NCBI GenBank assembly: GCA_905160935.1
Contig: CAJHZI010000564.1
Location: 988,501-1,052,500, forward strand
Origin: Enchytraeus crypticus
Taxonomy: Eukaryota; Annelida; Clitellata; Enchytraeida; Enchytraeidae
Length of the DNA: 64,000 nucleotides
Reading direction: 5' to 3'
Every line of letters begins with the position of its first letter. Within the stretch, counting starts at the first letter, position 1. The notes beneath the pieces are model-generated. The model searched no databases, was not told where the DNA came from, and saw only the letters and a program-made list of their open reading frames with translations. Below, piece by piece: positions 36,421-64,000 of this stretch. The translations under genes were made by a program, and so were the position numbers.

Positions 36421-38159
36421 TTATTATATATCATTATCATTGTAATTATCATTACCATTGTCATTATCATTATAAATATCATTCTTATTCTTACTCTTAT
36501 TCTTAATATTCTTATTATAATTCTTGTTCTTATTCTAATTCTTATTCTTATCCGTATTTTAATAATTATAATCATTATCATTATCAATATTCTTATTCTT
36601 ATTCTTACTCTTAGTCTTAGTCTTATTCTTAATCGTATACTTATTCTTATTCTTATTATTCTTATTCTTATCACTCTCAATATCATTATCATTACCATTG
36701 CCATTATCATTATCATTATCATCATTACTATCATTACCATTCCTATATTTAATATATACCATTATCATTATCATTACCATTGTCATTATCGCTGTCATTC
36801 TTATTCTTATATTTATTCTTATATTTAATCTGATTCTTTTTCTTATATTTAATCTTATTCGTATTCCTATTTTTATTTTTATTTTTATTTTTATTCTTAT
36901 TCCTATTCTTATTCTTAATCTTCTCATTCCTATTCTTATTCTTATTCTTATTTTTATTATTATTCTTAATCTTATTCTTATTCTTATTCCTATTCTTATT
37001 CTTATTCTTGTTATCATTTTCAATATTATTATTCTTATTCTAATTCTTATTCTTATTTTTATTCTTATTCTAATTCTTATGCTTATTCTTATTCCTATTT
37101 TTATTCTAATTCTGATTCTTAATCTTGTTCCTCTTATTATTCTTATTCTTATTCTTGTTATTCATATCATTAACATTATCATTATCATTATTCTTATTCT
37201 TACTATTATTATCATTATCATTATTATTATCATTATCAATATTCCAATTCTTATTCATATTTTTATTATTATCCTTATTCTTATTATCATTATCATTCTA
37301 ATTCTTATTCGTATTCTCATTATGCATATCATTATGATTATCTTTCTCATTATCATTATCATTATCATTATCATTATCATTATAATTATAATTATCATTA
37401 TCATTATCATTCTCAATATCATTATCATTAACGTTATCATTATCATTATCATTGTCATTATCATAATTATTACCAATCTTATGTTTATTATACATGTATA
37501 TCGTTATCATTATCATTACAATTGTCATTATCATTTTCACTGTCATTCCCATTTTTATACTTATTTTTATTCTCATTCTTATTCTTCTTCTTATTCTTAT
37601 TCTTATACGTATTCTTACTCTTATTCTTATTCTTATTATTCATATCATTATCATTATCATTACCACTGTCATTATCATTATAATTTTCATTAACAATCTC
37701 ATTCTTATACTTATAATATATCATTATCATTATCACTATCATTACCATTCTTATACTTATTATATATCATTATCATTATCCATACCCTTATCATTATCAC
37801 TGTCATTTTCATTCTTATATTTATTCTTATATTCCTTCTTATTCTTATTATTATTCTTATTCTTATTCCTACTATTCATATTCTTATTCTTACTTTTATT
37901 CTTACTCTTATTCTTATTCTTATTATCATTTTCAATATTCCTATTCTTTTTCTTATTCTTATTTTATTCTTATTCTTGTCATTATTCTTAACCTTATTCT
38001 TATTGTTTCACTAATTCTTATTCTTCTTCTTCTTCTTATTATTATTATTATTATTATTCTTATTGTTTATATCATTATCATTATAATTATCCTTATTCTT
38101 ATTCTTATTATCATTATAATTTCATTATCAATGTTCCTATTGTTATTCTTATTAGCATT

Positions 38160-38500
38160 CTTATTTTATTTTTTAATTATTCCGTATAGTTACACACATG
38201 ACGTACCACATGTGTTTACAATGTTTCCTTTCTTAAGTTTCTGTTTTTGTAGTTTTCGTTATTTCATCCATTCCTTTCCATGGTTATTAGTAATCGTTGC
38301 CTTTTGTTGGCGCTCCAATAGCAGCCGGCGCGGATTTAAGAATAACCTCCAACACCCTGGGGATTGTTTACGTTCAAAGCTGTCTACACGCGGTCTTCCA
38401 AAGTGGTAGCCCACAATTTACTAACCGCGTGCAGCGTGGCTTTACTTCGTTCAACTGAAGCGCAGCTTAACTGAGTGCGCTAAATCCCCCCCTGAATTAA
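38160..38500. other. GC-richer unique island in the hexanucleotide field
   Basis: About 340 bp with GCCGGCGCGG, CACGCGGTC and CGCGTGCAGCGTGG and no simple repeat. I see no domain or splice pair; it may be a remnant of an unrelated insertion. Confidence 0.4.
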
Positions 38501-39157
38501 TAAGAATAATTCTAAGAATCAGAATATTGACAATGATAATAATAATCATAAAGATAATGACAATAATAATAATCCCCCTTATTCTTATTCTTATTATAAT
38601 TATCATTATCAGGCTTATTCCTATTCTAATTCTTATTCGTATTCTTACTCTTATTCTTACAATTATTATTCATATCATTATCATTATCATTCCCATTGTC
38701 ATTATCAGTATCATTATCATTATCAATCTCATTCTTATACATATTATATATCATTATCATTATCATTATCATTGTCATTATCACTGTAATTCTTATTCTT
38801 ATATTTATTCTTATTCTTATTCTTATTCTTACTCTTATTATTATTCTTATTATAATAATCATTATCAATATTTTTATTCTTAGTCTCAGTATTATTCTCA
38901 TTCTTAATCTTATTCTTATTCTTATTATTCTTATCGTTATCATTATCATTATCCTTATCCTTATTCTTATTCTTATTCTTATTATCATTATCATTAATAT
39001 TCTCATTTTTATACTTATTATATATCATTATCATACAATGTTCTGGTGTTTACAGACTGTTTGTCACATTGTGTTCAAGGGAATTTTTTAAATTTCATTT
39101 CATTTAAATGTTTATTTCTGTTTGCATTTGTCAGTGATTTGGTGCTGATGCTGATAT

Positions 39158-39240
<83 letters not shown>
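39158..39240. repeat. (CA)n(TA)n compound microsatellite
   Basis: About 27 CA units run directly into TA units. Confidence 0.95.
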
Positions 39241-39241
<1 letters not shown>

Positions 39242-40079
39242 CTTATCATTATCATTATCATTGTCAATATTCTTATTCCTATTCTTAGTCTTATTTTTAT
39301 TTTTATTTTTATTATTCATATCATTATCATTATCATTACTATCGTCATTATCATTATCATCTTTATCAATATCATTATCAATATTCCAATTCTTATTCTT
39401 ATTCTATTTCTTATTCTTATTCTTGTTCTTATTCTTATTCTTGTTCTTATTCTTATTTTTATTCTTATTCTTACTCTTATTATTCATATCATTTTCATTA
39501 TCCTTATTCTTATTCTTATTATCATTATTATTATCATTGTCAATATTCCTATTTTTATTCTAATTCTTATTCTTATTCTTATTCTTATTCTAATTCTTAT
39601 TCTTACAACCTGTTTTACAACAGTTGTACTATATTATTAGTTGGCATAATTCTCCATGTCAATTGTCAATAATTTCATAGTAAATATTATTTTGAACGTG
39701 ATGAATTGTAATTGTCCAATATCGCATTGCTCACCTCGATGAAGCATGAAATTGGTTTGGATGAATTTCGCAATGATTGCTGTTTCAGCAACGCCTACAA
39801 TGCATTATTGTGACTGTGAACTTAGAGAAATCAATATTAATCATTATGTAATGGTGCCTGGTTGACGATTAATTTAATTGGCTTATCTGAATTCAAACGA
39901 AGCCGACAATTTATCCGCAAAAATTGGTGCTATTTTAAACACTGTCTGGAATTTTCACTGCAATGACTCATCAAATGAATAGGCGGGAACATTGCTCCAT
40001 TACTTTGATCGAGCCTAATAAAGCTCTTTTACATTTAATTTAACAGCCACTAAGGAAGAAGTCTTTTATTATGTTGCTG

Positions 40080-40400
40080 ATGATGATGATTATGTTTAGG
40101 CCTATGATTGTGATTATGATTATGGGTACGATTATTATAATAATTTTATTAAGATTATGATTATGACTCTGAATATGATTATGATTATGATCATGTTTTT
40201 AATTTGATTATATTATTATTGTTATTTTAATTATGATTGCGATAATGATTATGATTATATGATTGTAATTGTGATTATGACTTGGATCAGGATTATGATT
40301 ATGATTATGACTGATTATGATCATGACTATGATAATAATTATGATTACGATTATGATTAAAATTATAATTATAATTATGTTTATATAGCTATAGCTAGCT
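40080..40400. repeat. Degenerate GATTAT hexanucleotide tract
   Basis: GATTATGATTATGATTATG units with many point changes, ending in a TATAGCTAGCTAGCTATA palindrome. Confidence 0.85.
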
Positions 40401-40409
40401 AGCTATATA

Positions 40410-40535
40410 GCTAAGGTTAACGTCAGTTTCCTCACTCGAAAGCCATGTCAGTGACGGGCGAGCCCAGGATTTGAACCCGCATCTACTGATCCGCGGTCGA
40501 GTATCTTACCGACTTCGCCACTGGCTCCAGCCAGT
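40410..40535 (-). mobile_element. tRNA-like SINE (family A), near-intact copy
   Basis: Reversed, it gives GGCTGGAGCCAGTGGCGAAG, GATCCGCGGTCGAGTATC (plus strand), AGGATTTGAACC and GACGGGCGAGCCC. Confidence 0.8.
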
Positions 40536-40687
40536 AGCGAAGTTTAAGATTATGATGATTATTGTTACTATTTTAATTTTGTTGATACTTTTTATCTTAG
40601 GTGAAATGGCTCCGCGCATAAACATAAAATATGTAAGGAAACAAAGATTTATGGAACCGTTGAGAGACTAAATGTTTCGCCCCAGTA

Positions 40688-40970
40688 ATCTAGTGAGCTA
40701 CTACTCTAAATACTGAGCTCTAATGAGCAACTGCTCTAAATACTGCTCTCTAATGAGCTACTGCTCTAGATACTGCTCTCTAATGAGCTACTGATCTAAA
40801 TACTGCTCTCTAATGAGCTACTGATCTAAATACTGCTCTCTAATGAGCTACTGATCTAAATACTGCTCTCTAATGAGCTACTGATCTAGATACTGCTCTC
40901 TAATGAGCTACTGATATATATACTGCTCTTTAATGAGCTACTGATCTAGATACTGCTCTCTAATGAGCTC
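40688..40970. repeat. 30-bp minisatellite, about 9.5 copies
   Basis: The unit TAATGAGCTACTGATCTAAA plus TACTGCTCTC repeats with an exact 30-bp period. Confidence 0.95.
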
Positions 40971-41542
40971 AAGCGATAATCGAACCAACGATAGTTCAAT
41001 TCACACAGGAACAGTCGTAGCTTCCCATGCTGAGCTGTTTTGGTCTATGGCTCCTATTGAATCAATCAATCAATCAATCAATAAGAATTTAACGTCCGGT
41101 TGAATCTGGGTTATAGTCAAAATTACTGTAAAATTGTAATATTGTGATAGAATGTTGAAAGCAAATATTTAGCTTGAGTTCGCTGAAAATTGTAAAGACT
41201 TCGTTTACGTTACTTTGAGTTCTGGTGTGATCCAAAAATGCTATCAATTATTATTTGCCTTCAAAGTTGAAATAAAACCATCGGCAAAATTTAGAAAACT
41301 GTGAATCTATTTCTCAAGCGGCGCCTAACACTCCCATAATGTCCTCGTTCAGATTCCACTGGCAATAAAATCTCAACTATAGCGTAGTGAGACCTCTATC
41401 CACGCTTTAGTCACACTATTTCACGCTCTCTTCACAAACGCAATGTTTACACAAATCCTACACATTAAGAACTCCAATTATAGGATTACATGACGTCATG
41501 ATTTGCAATTTTATGGATCTCAGACTAAGTGATATTCGTTCC

Positions 41543-41675
41543 AGCCAGTGTCAATGTCGGTAAGACATTAGACTGAGGATCAGTATGTGCGCAGTTAAAA
41601 TCCTGGGCTCACCCGTCACTGACATCGCTTTCGAGTGAGGAAACTGATGTAAACATTAGCTTTTTTAAACATTTT
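41543..41675 (+). mobile_element. tRNA-like SINE (family A), copy
   Basis: CCAGTGTCAATGTCGGTAAG, GAGGATCAGTATGTGCG and ACCCGTCACTGACATCGC; the B box is mutated to AGTTAAAATCC. Confidence 0.75.
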
Positions 41676-41699
41676 CAAATTGCCAATACTTATGCACAA

Positions 41700-42410
41700 T
41701 GTAATGAACACATATTTTCTGAAGCTGTCATGCTAAGTTTCAATTTCTTAACGATTGTGGTTTCATTTTATGATTATATTTGCCGCATAATCGATACTTT
41801 TAACTGCTTTTCTGACTTTGACGGATGGCGCTAAACAAGCCTCTAAATCGAACCCTTAATATTTGATGTTGTTTTGGTTTCCCCACCTTCATCTCTAAAG
41901 CGTTACGTCCGAACTGAAGCACTTAATGGCTGGCCGGAGGTGACTTGATATTAGTTCCCTGGAAAAGCCGCATGGATTATCACAGGCGGTGCTCTAATTA
42001 TGATTTACAAACACGAGACAGGGCGTATATCAGTGGAGAAAAGTAGAGCTGAATTATTGGGTGAATGAATACGTTGTGAGCAAATAATATAAAGGCATAT
42101 TTGAAAAATTTTCATCGAAATGTATGTGAATAAGGTAAACAATTAAATAGACAAAACGCAAATAAAAACTAAATTAAAAATATAAAGATTTTTTAAACTT
42201 TCAACACAAATAACCATTTCAAAATTTAAAAGCTCACAGGGGGTTGCTATTCCTTTGGACCTTTTTGAATTAATGGTATAGTGTGCATGCAGATCGCGGC
42301 AGGTAGTTTTGTGCAAACAAGATTTGCGCATTGCAATAAAAGCGAAACTGAATAACCTTGAGTAAACAGCTGTATCGCTTGCGGAGCATTTTATTTTATT
42401 AGCTAGATAT
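41700..42410. other. Gene-free stretch
   Basis: No supported gene. A GC-richer patch at 41880-42000 has no exon signature. Confidence 0.5.
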
Positions 42411-42424
42411 TTTAGATAATATTT

Positions 42425-42780
42425 CAGACAATAATAATAATAATAGCAATAAAGATAATAATAATTACAATGACAATGATAATAATAACAATAAGTATAA
42501 TAATCATATTAAAATATTTAAATTTAAAAAATACTAATAATAATACTAATAATAATAGTAATAATAATAGTAATAATAACAATAAAATAATAATATAAAT
42601 AATAATGATAATAATATTATAACAACAATAATAATGATAATAATAATAATAATAACAATTACTATAATAATATTCATAATAATAATAATAATATAAATAT
42701 TAATTATACTAATAATTTTAATAATAATAGTAATATAATGATATAATAATAATAAGAATAAGAATAATAACACTGGTTCA
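42425..42780. repeat. (TAA)n-type AT-rich trinucleotide tract
   Basis: AATAATAATAATAG and similar units throughout; the 80-codon minus-strand open frame is an artefact. Confidence 0.9.
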
Positions 42781-42814
42781 GAAAGCACTTACATGCCTGT
42801 TTTAAAGGTTAAAA

Positions 42815-42885
42815 TCAAGTTAAACGTAAGTTTCCTGCTCGAATAGCATGTCAGTGAGGGTTGAGCACCAGAATTCATGGAGTTA
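42815..42885 (-). mobile_element. tRNA-like SINE (family A), partial
   Basis: GTAAGTTTCCTGCTCGAATA and GCATGTCAGTGAGGG are the reversed 3' half. Confidence 0.5.
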
Positions 42886-42889
42886 GCAA

Positions 42890-44130
42890 GAGGTAAAGAA
42901 GAGTCAAATCAGTTATCTGAGCAAATTTTGTATCAATCAACCAATTAATTACTAAAACGAAACAAAGAGTCAATGAAACAATCGATCAATCAATCAAATA
43001 GTCAAATATCAACCTTTAATATCAATCATAATTATATATAAATATACCAACTGCAAGCAATTTAATAGCAAAGACAGTCAACAACGATAACAACACATTA
43101 CGACAGTTGTACTCTCAGTCATTACTGAATCAGGCATTATTAAATCTAAATCAGGAACAAAACTGCAAGTGTCCGATCTACGAAAAATTTGAGAAAAAAT
43201 CTAGAAAACAAAATCAAGGATGAGGTAATGCTGAAGGAAAAGAAGCGAACGGACTGACAGCGACTCTTAGAAAAATGAGGTTAGAATGATCCGATACAAA
43301 GTTAAAGTTAAAGTTAAAGTTAGGATATTTCATAGGTCCTAGATAGAATTAAGTCTACAGCAGAGATATGGCAGAAATGCGCAAACTTAACAAGCCAGGT
43401 CTAAACCAACATCACAATCTTCGGCCAGCTATATTGTAAATAACAGCAAATGATTAAAGTTTCTAAATTATGGCTACAAAATAGCAAATACAAATAAAAG
43501 ATATTTGTAGATTAACAAACGTTATATATAAGTCATAAGCAAATGTGATAGAGGAACGACAATCATTAGTCAATAGGCCTAACAGAGGAACGAGTCAATA
43601 AGCCTATTATTCGGATATTAACGAAATATGCAAAGTAAAAATAGTCTGCAGATACTGTCATAGCTATGCTACCACCTCTTAAATTGCGTTAGATATCATA
43701 CTATCATTCTTTGGATTTCCTTCTTAAACTAAATTGACAATTATCGTTAAGATTAGAGCAGTACAATTTCAGCTGCACATTAGTTTATAACAGCAATGAA
43801 TTTTTTAACTCCATAGCAATTATAAAAATTAAATAATGTTACTGTTATGGTACATAACATTGTTTCACTAAACAAACCAGTAAGTAAATTGAATTAATCA
43901 ATTGCCGCTTCAACACAGAACAAGATTAGATTTGGATCCTATAGTAGCTGAGAAATTAAGCCACGTCTGCCTACACAATGTGAATATATGCAAAAACAGA
44001 AATGTGTTGATATAATAAAAAGTATATCAAAAACATCCTGAAGATAATAAAACCCTTTTCGCTTCATTTTACTTAATATTTCATAATGACTCCATCCGGT
44101 TTGTGCACAAAATACCAGAACACTTGGTAA
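42890..44130. other. Gene-free stretch
   Basis: Only short repeats, such as (AAGTTA)5 at 43300. Confidence 0.5.
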
Positions 44131-44225
44131 GGTCAATGTAAAGCCAATGTTAACGTCAGTTTCATCACTTGAAAGCTATATCATTGACGGGCGAGCCCAG
44201 GAAATGAACCCACACATATTGAAGT
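44130..44225 (-). mobile_element. tRNA-like SINE (family A), partial
   Basis: CAATGTTAACGTCAGTTTCA, TGACGGGCGAGCCCAGG and ATGAACCCACACAT are the reversed family blocks. Confidence 0.65.
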
Positions 44226-44234
44226 TATCCGGTT

Positions 44235-44355
44235 CGTGAGCGCATATACTACGGAGATTGCTACAAACATTTTCAAGACAAATGGTAAAGGCTTTAATCG
44301 TGTCCCGACCCTAGCTAGGCTGTGATTCGGGAAGGATGATTATAATGATGACGCT
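44235..44355 (+). mobile_element. (GAT)n-family copy
   Basis: GATTGCTACAAACATTTTC and TCCCGACCCTAGCTAGGCTG, with a short GATGATTATAATGATG tail. Confidence 0.6.
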
Positions 44356-44534
44356 GTACATTATTATTCTACAGTGTATGTGTATATCAATTTGATTTTC
44401 TTAAAAATAAATAAGAAATATATTTCATACTTTAAAGGTTAAAGGTTGCTCCATTTTACATAAACATTCATCAGATATAAGTCATACATTCCTTAAATTC
44501 CTAGAACAATATTTACAACATAAGACTCATTAAA

Positions 44535-44650
44535 TACGTCGTCGTCATCTTCCCTTGAATCCCAGTTTAACAAGGGTCAGAATAAGAACAGACTGTCTCA
44601 AATCCTCTCTGTCCTGCATCATATCGTCCATCAGTCAATCCCCTATTTGA
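44535..44650 (-). mobile_element. LINE 3' end with (GAT)n-type tail
   Basis: Reversed terminus (CTTGAATCCCAGTTTAACAA GGG) followed by the coding end as in 5060-5400 (TCTCTGTCCTGCATCATATC). Confidence 0.65.
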
Positions 44651-44939
44651 GACGTTTACATTCGTTTAAATGGAAACTCATTTAATGCACAATTTTAAAA
44701 TTAGAAAAATCAATAAACAAAGATCTAAACTGTCGTTTACTAAAGCTCAAGACATGTCGTGAGCCACCAGAGGAACATGCAGCAAATGCATTAGCTCACT
44801 TTCTGAAGACTATTGCACTTTCAAATACCGAAAAGAAAGAAACGAGATCAAGTGAAGTCAAAGTTTGTTCTAGAACCCATGGCTCATATTTACTCATCTT
44901 ACGGTTAATGATTAAATAAAACTTACTATGTACATAGAG

Positions 44940-45000
44940 ATTGGATGGCTGAGTTGGTAGCATGATTTCTTGATTAGCCGAAGAGCTGGTGGTTATTTCT
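44940..45000 (+). mobile_element. tRNA-like fragment
   Basis: GGATGGCTGAGTTGGTAGCA resembles a tRNA D-arm/A box and a GAGCTGGTGGTTATTTC remnant stands where the B box would be. Probably a SINE head. Confidence 0.35.
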
Positions 45001-45409
45001 CAGCAGAATGGCTTCTTACAGTATTCCTTATGGTAGGGGAATTGACTATTTTAACATTTCTTTAATTCTACTAATTACTAACCAATTAGCATCAGTTTTA
45101 GAGCGATGAAAGTGTCTCATATGGGAAAATGAAACTGCACTGAGGTCATCTATAAATAATGAAACGAACGCTAAACCATTGTAAAAGTATCATTGAAATC
45201 ACTGTTGGTTAAACTAACATAATTTAATAATAATAGGTTAATTTTAGTTTTCATTCTTGGTCCACAGATCAACTAATTGCCTTAAAAAATACGGCAAGCC
45301 CAGCGAAACTGAGTTCTAGAATTGAGGCAAATATTCCTAATACATTTTAAATTACATATCTGAGATGTATAAAGTGCTATACAGAAGGTAGCTAGTCTAT
45401 ACGACGATG

Positions 45410-63438
<18,029 letters not shown>

Positions 63439-63680
63439 CTACAATTAAATTGTTAAACAATACAAACTATTATAATATCAGGCTAATTACATTTAATTGT
63501 TAATAAACTCGGCAGTATTTTGTTTATTATACTCAATATGCTGTAATAATATTAGCTTTTCTATAATTAAATATTAGTTTTTACCTTTATATATTTTTCT
63601 AAGTCGTAGTGCCGTTTAGTACAGCATATCTGAAGTCAGGCAGAGATCATATTCTCGAATTCATATTAGTCAACTGGTTC

Positions 63681-63950
63681 AGATGCGATCAGGTACGATC
63701 TGGTACGATCAGGTACGATCAGATGCGATCCTGCAGGTACGATCAGGTACGATCAGGTACGGTCAGGTACGATCAGGTACGATCAGGTGCGATCCTGCAG
63801 GTACGATCAGGTACGGTCACGTACGATCAGGTATTGTCAGGTACGATCAGGTACGATCAGGTACGATCAGGTGAGATCAGGTACGATCAGGTACGATCTG
63901 GTACGATCAGGTACGATGAGGTATTGTCAGGTACGATCAGGTTCGATCAA
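63681..63950. repeat. 10-bp tandem array GGTACGATCA, about 26 units
   Basis: Units carry GTAC and mostly GATC. CCTGCAG interruptions occur at 63728 and 63792, about 64 bp apart. The YDQVRSGTIR-type open frames are artefacts of the period. Confidence 0.95.
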
Positions 63951-64000
63951 GAATTAGAGAATTCCGCCTTAGAGAATTCCGGTCATATTTAACTATCTCA

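Larger units (their letters stand above)
34595..39610. repeat. 5-kb hexanucleotide field TTATTC / TTATCA with higher-order pattern
   Basis: Blocks of TTATTC alternate with blocks of TTATCA. A composite recurs: TTATTC run, TTATTCATATCATTATC, a run containing ACCATTGTCATTATC, then CTCATTCTTATACTTATTAT and ATATATCATTATC. It is broken by a LINE (35455-36420), a GC-richer island (38160-38500), a single-copy gap (39030-39155) and (CA)n(TA)n (39158-39240). All long Ile/Leu- or Asn/Lys-rich open frames in it are artefacts. Confidence 0.97.

Noticed and set aside
34737..39563. Many long Ile/Leu-rich and Asn/Lys/Asp-rich open frames resembling membrane or low-complexity proteins
   Set aside because: All lie in the TTATTC/TTATCA hexanucleotide field, where a 6-bp period keeps frames open on both strands.

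Overview
This is nuclear DNA of a multicellular animal, almost certainly an invertebrate. The signs are genes split into short exons with consensus GT/AG splice sites, AT-rich introns of 0.3-5 kb, many 5'-truncated non-LTR retrotransposons (one of Jockey type, others RTE- or CR1/L2-like), tRNA-like SINEs, a long-TIR MITE and very abundant simple repeats. The phylum cannot be fixed from the sequence. A BRICHOS precursor with a possible C-terminal peptide recalls polychaete annelids; the Jockey element recalls arthropods. No bacterial gene, operon or CRISPR array is present. Most long open frames here are translations of microsatellites; the real genes lie in exons too short to stand out as ORFs.

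Layout. (1) 0.86-7.05 kb, plus strand: three exons encode a BRICHOS domain, and a fourth coding exon encodes a Cys/Tyr-rich 71-residue segment after a Lys-Arg site. One BRICHOS exon has a frame disruption, and its intron holds a decayed LINE with an internal minisatellite. (2) 7-15 kb: gene-poor and AT-rich, with LINE and SINE debris. (3) 15.54-20.78 kb, minus strand: a two-exon gene for a 75-residue secreted peptide of unknown family. (4) 21-34 kb: no gene seen; SINEs, minisatellites and a 0.8-kb heptanucleotide array. (5) 34.4-39.6 kb: a 5-kb field of interleaved TTATTC/TTATCA hexanucleotides, broken by a LINE copy and a GC-richer island. (6) 39.6-45.4 kb: no gene seen; repeats. (7) 45.41-63.44 kb, minus strand: sixteen exons that join in phase into about 645 codons of a LARGE-type two-domain glycosyltransferase (GT8-like then GT49), lacking only its N-terminal membrane anchor, which should lie beyond the right edge. 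Its GT8-like half has lost the DxD motif, while the GT49 half keeps it. (8) 63.68-63.95 kb: a 10-bp tandem array.

The three genes have no evident shared function: a secreted proprotein, a small secreted peptide, and a Golgi enzyme (or half-enzyme) of matriglycan type. The repeats form a connected system: two LINE families end in microsatellite tails, (GAT)n and (GA)n, and appear to have seeded many simple repeats; a SINE-like family shares the 3' end of the (GAT)n-tailed LINE. All exon structures and homologies were worked out by eye from splice sites, phase and remembered family motifs; no search was run.
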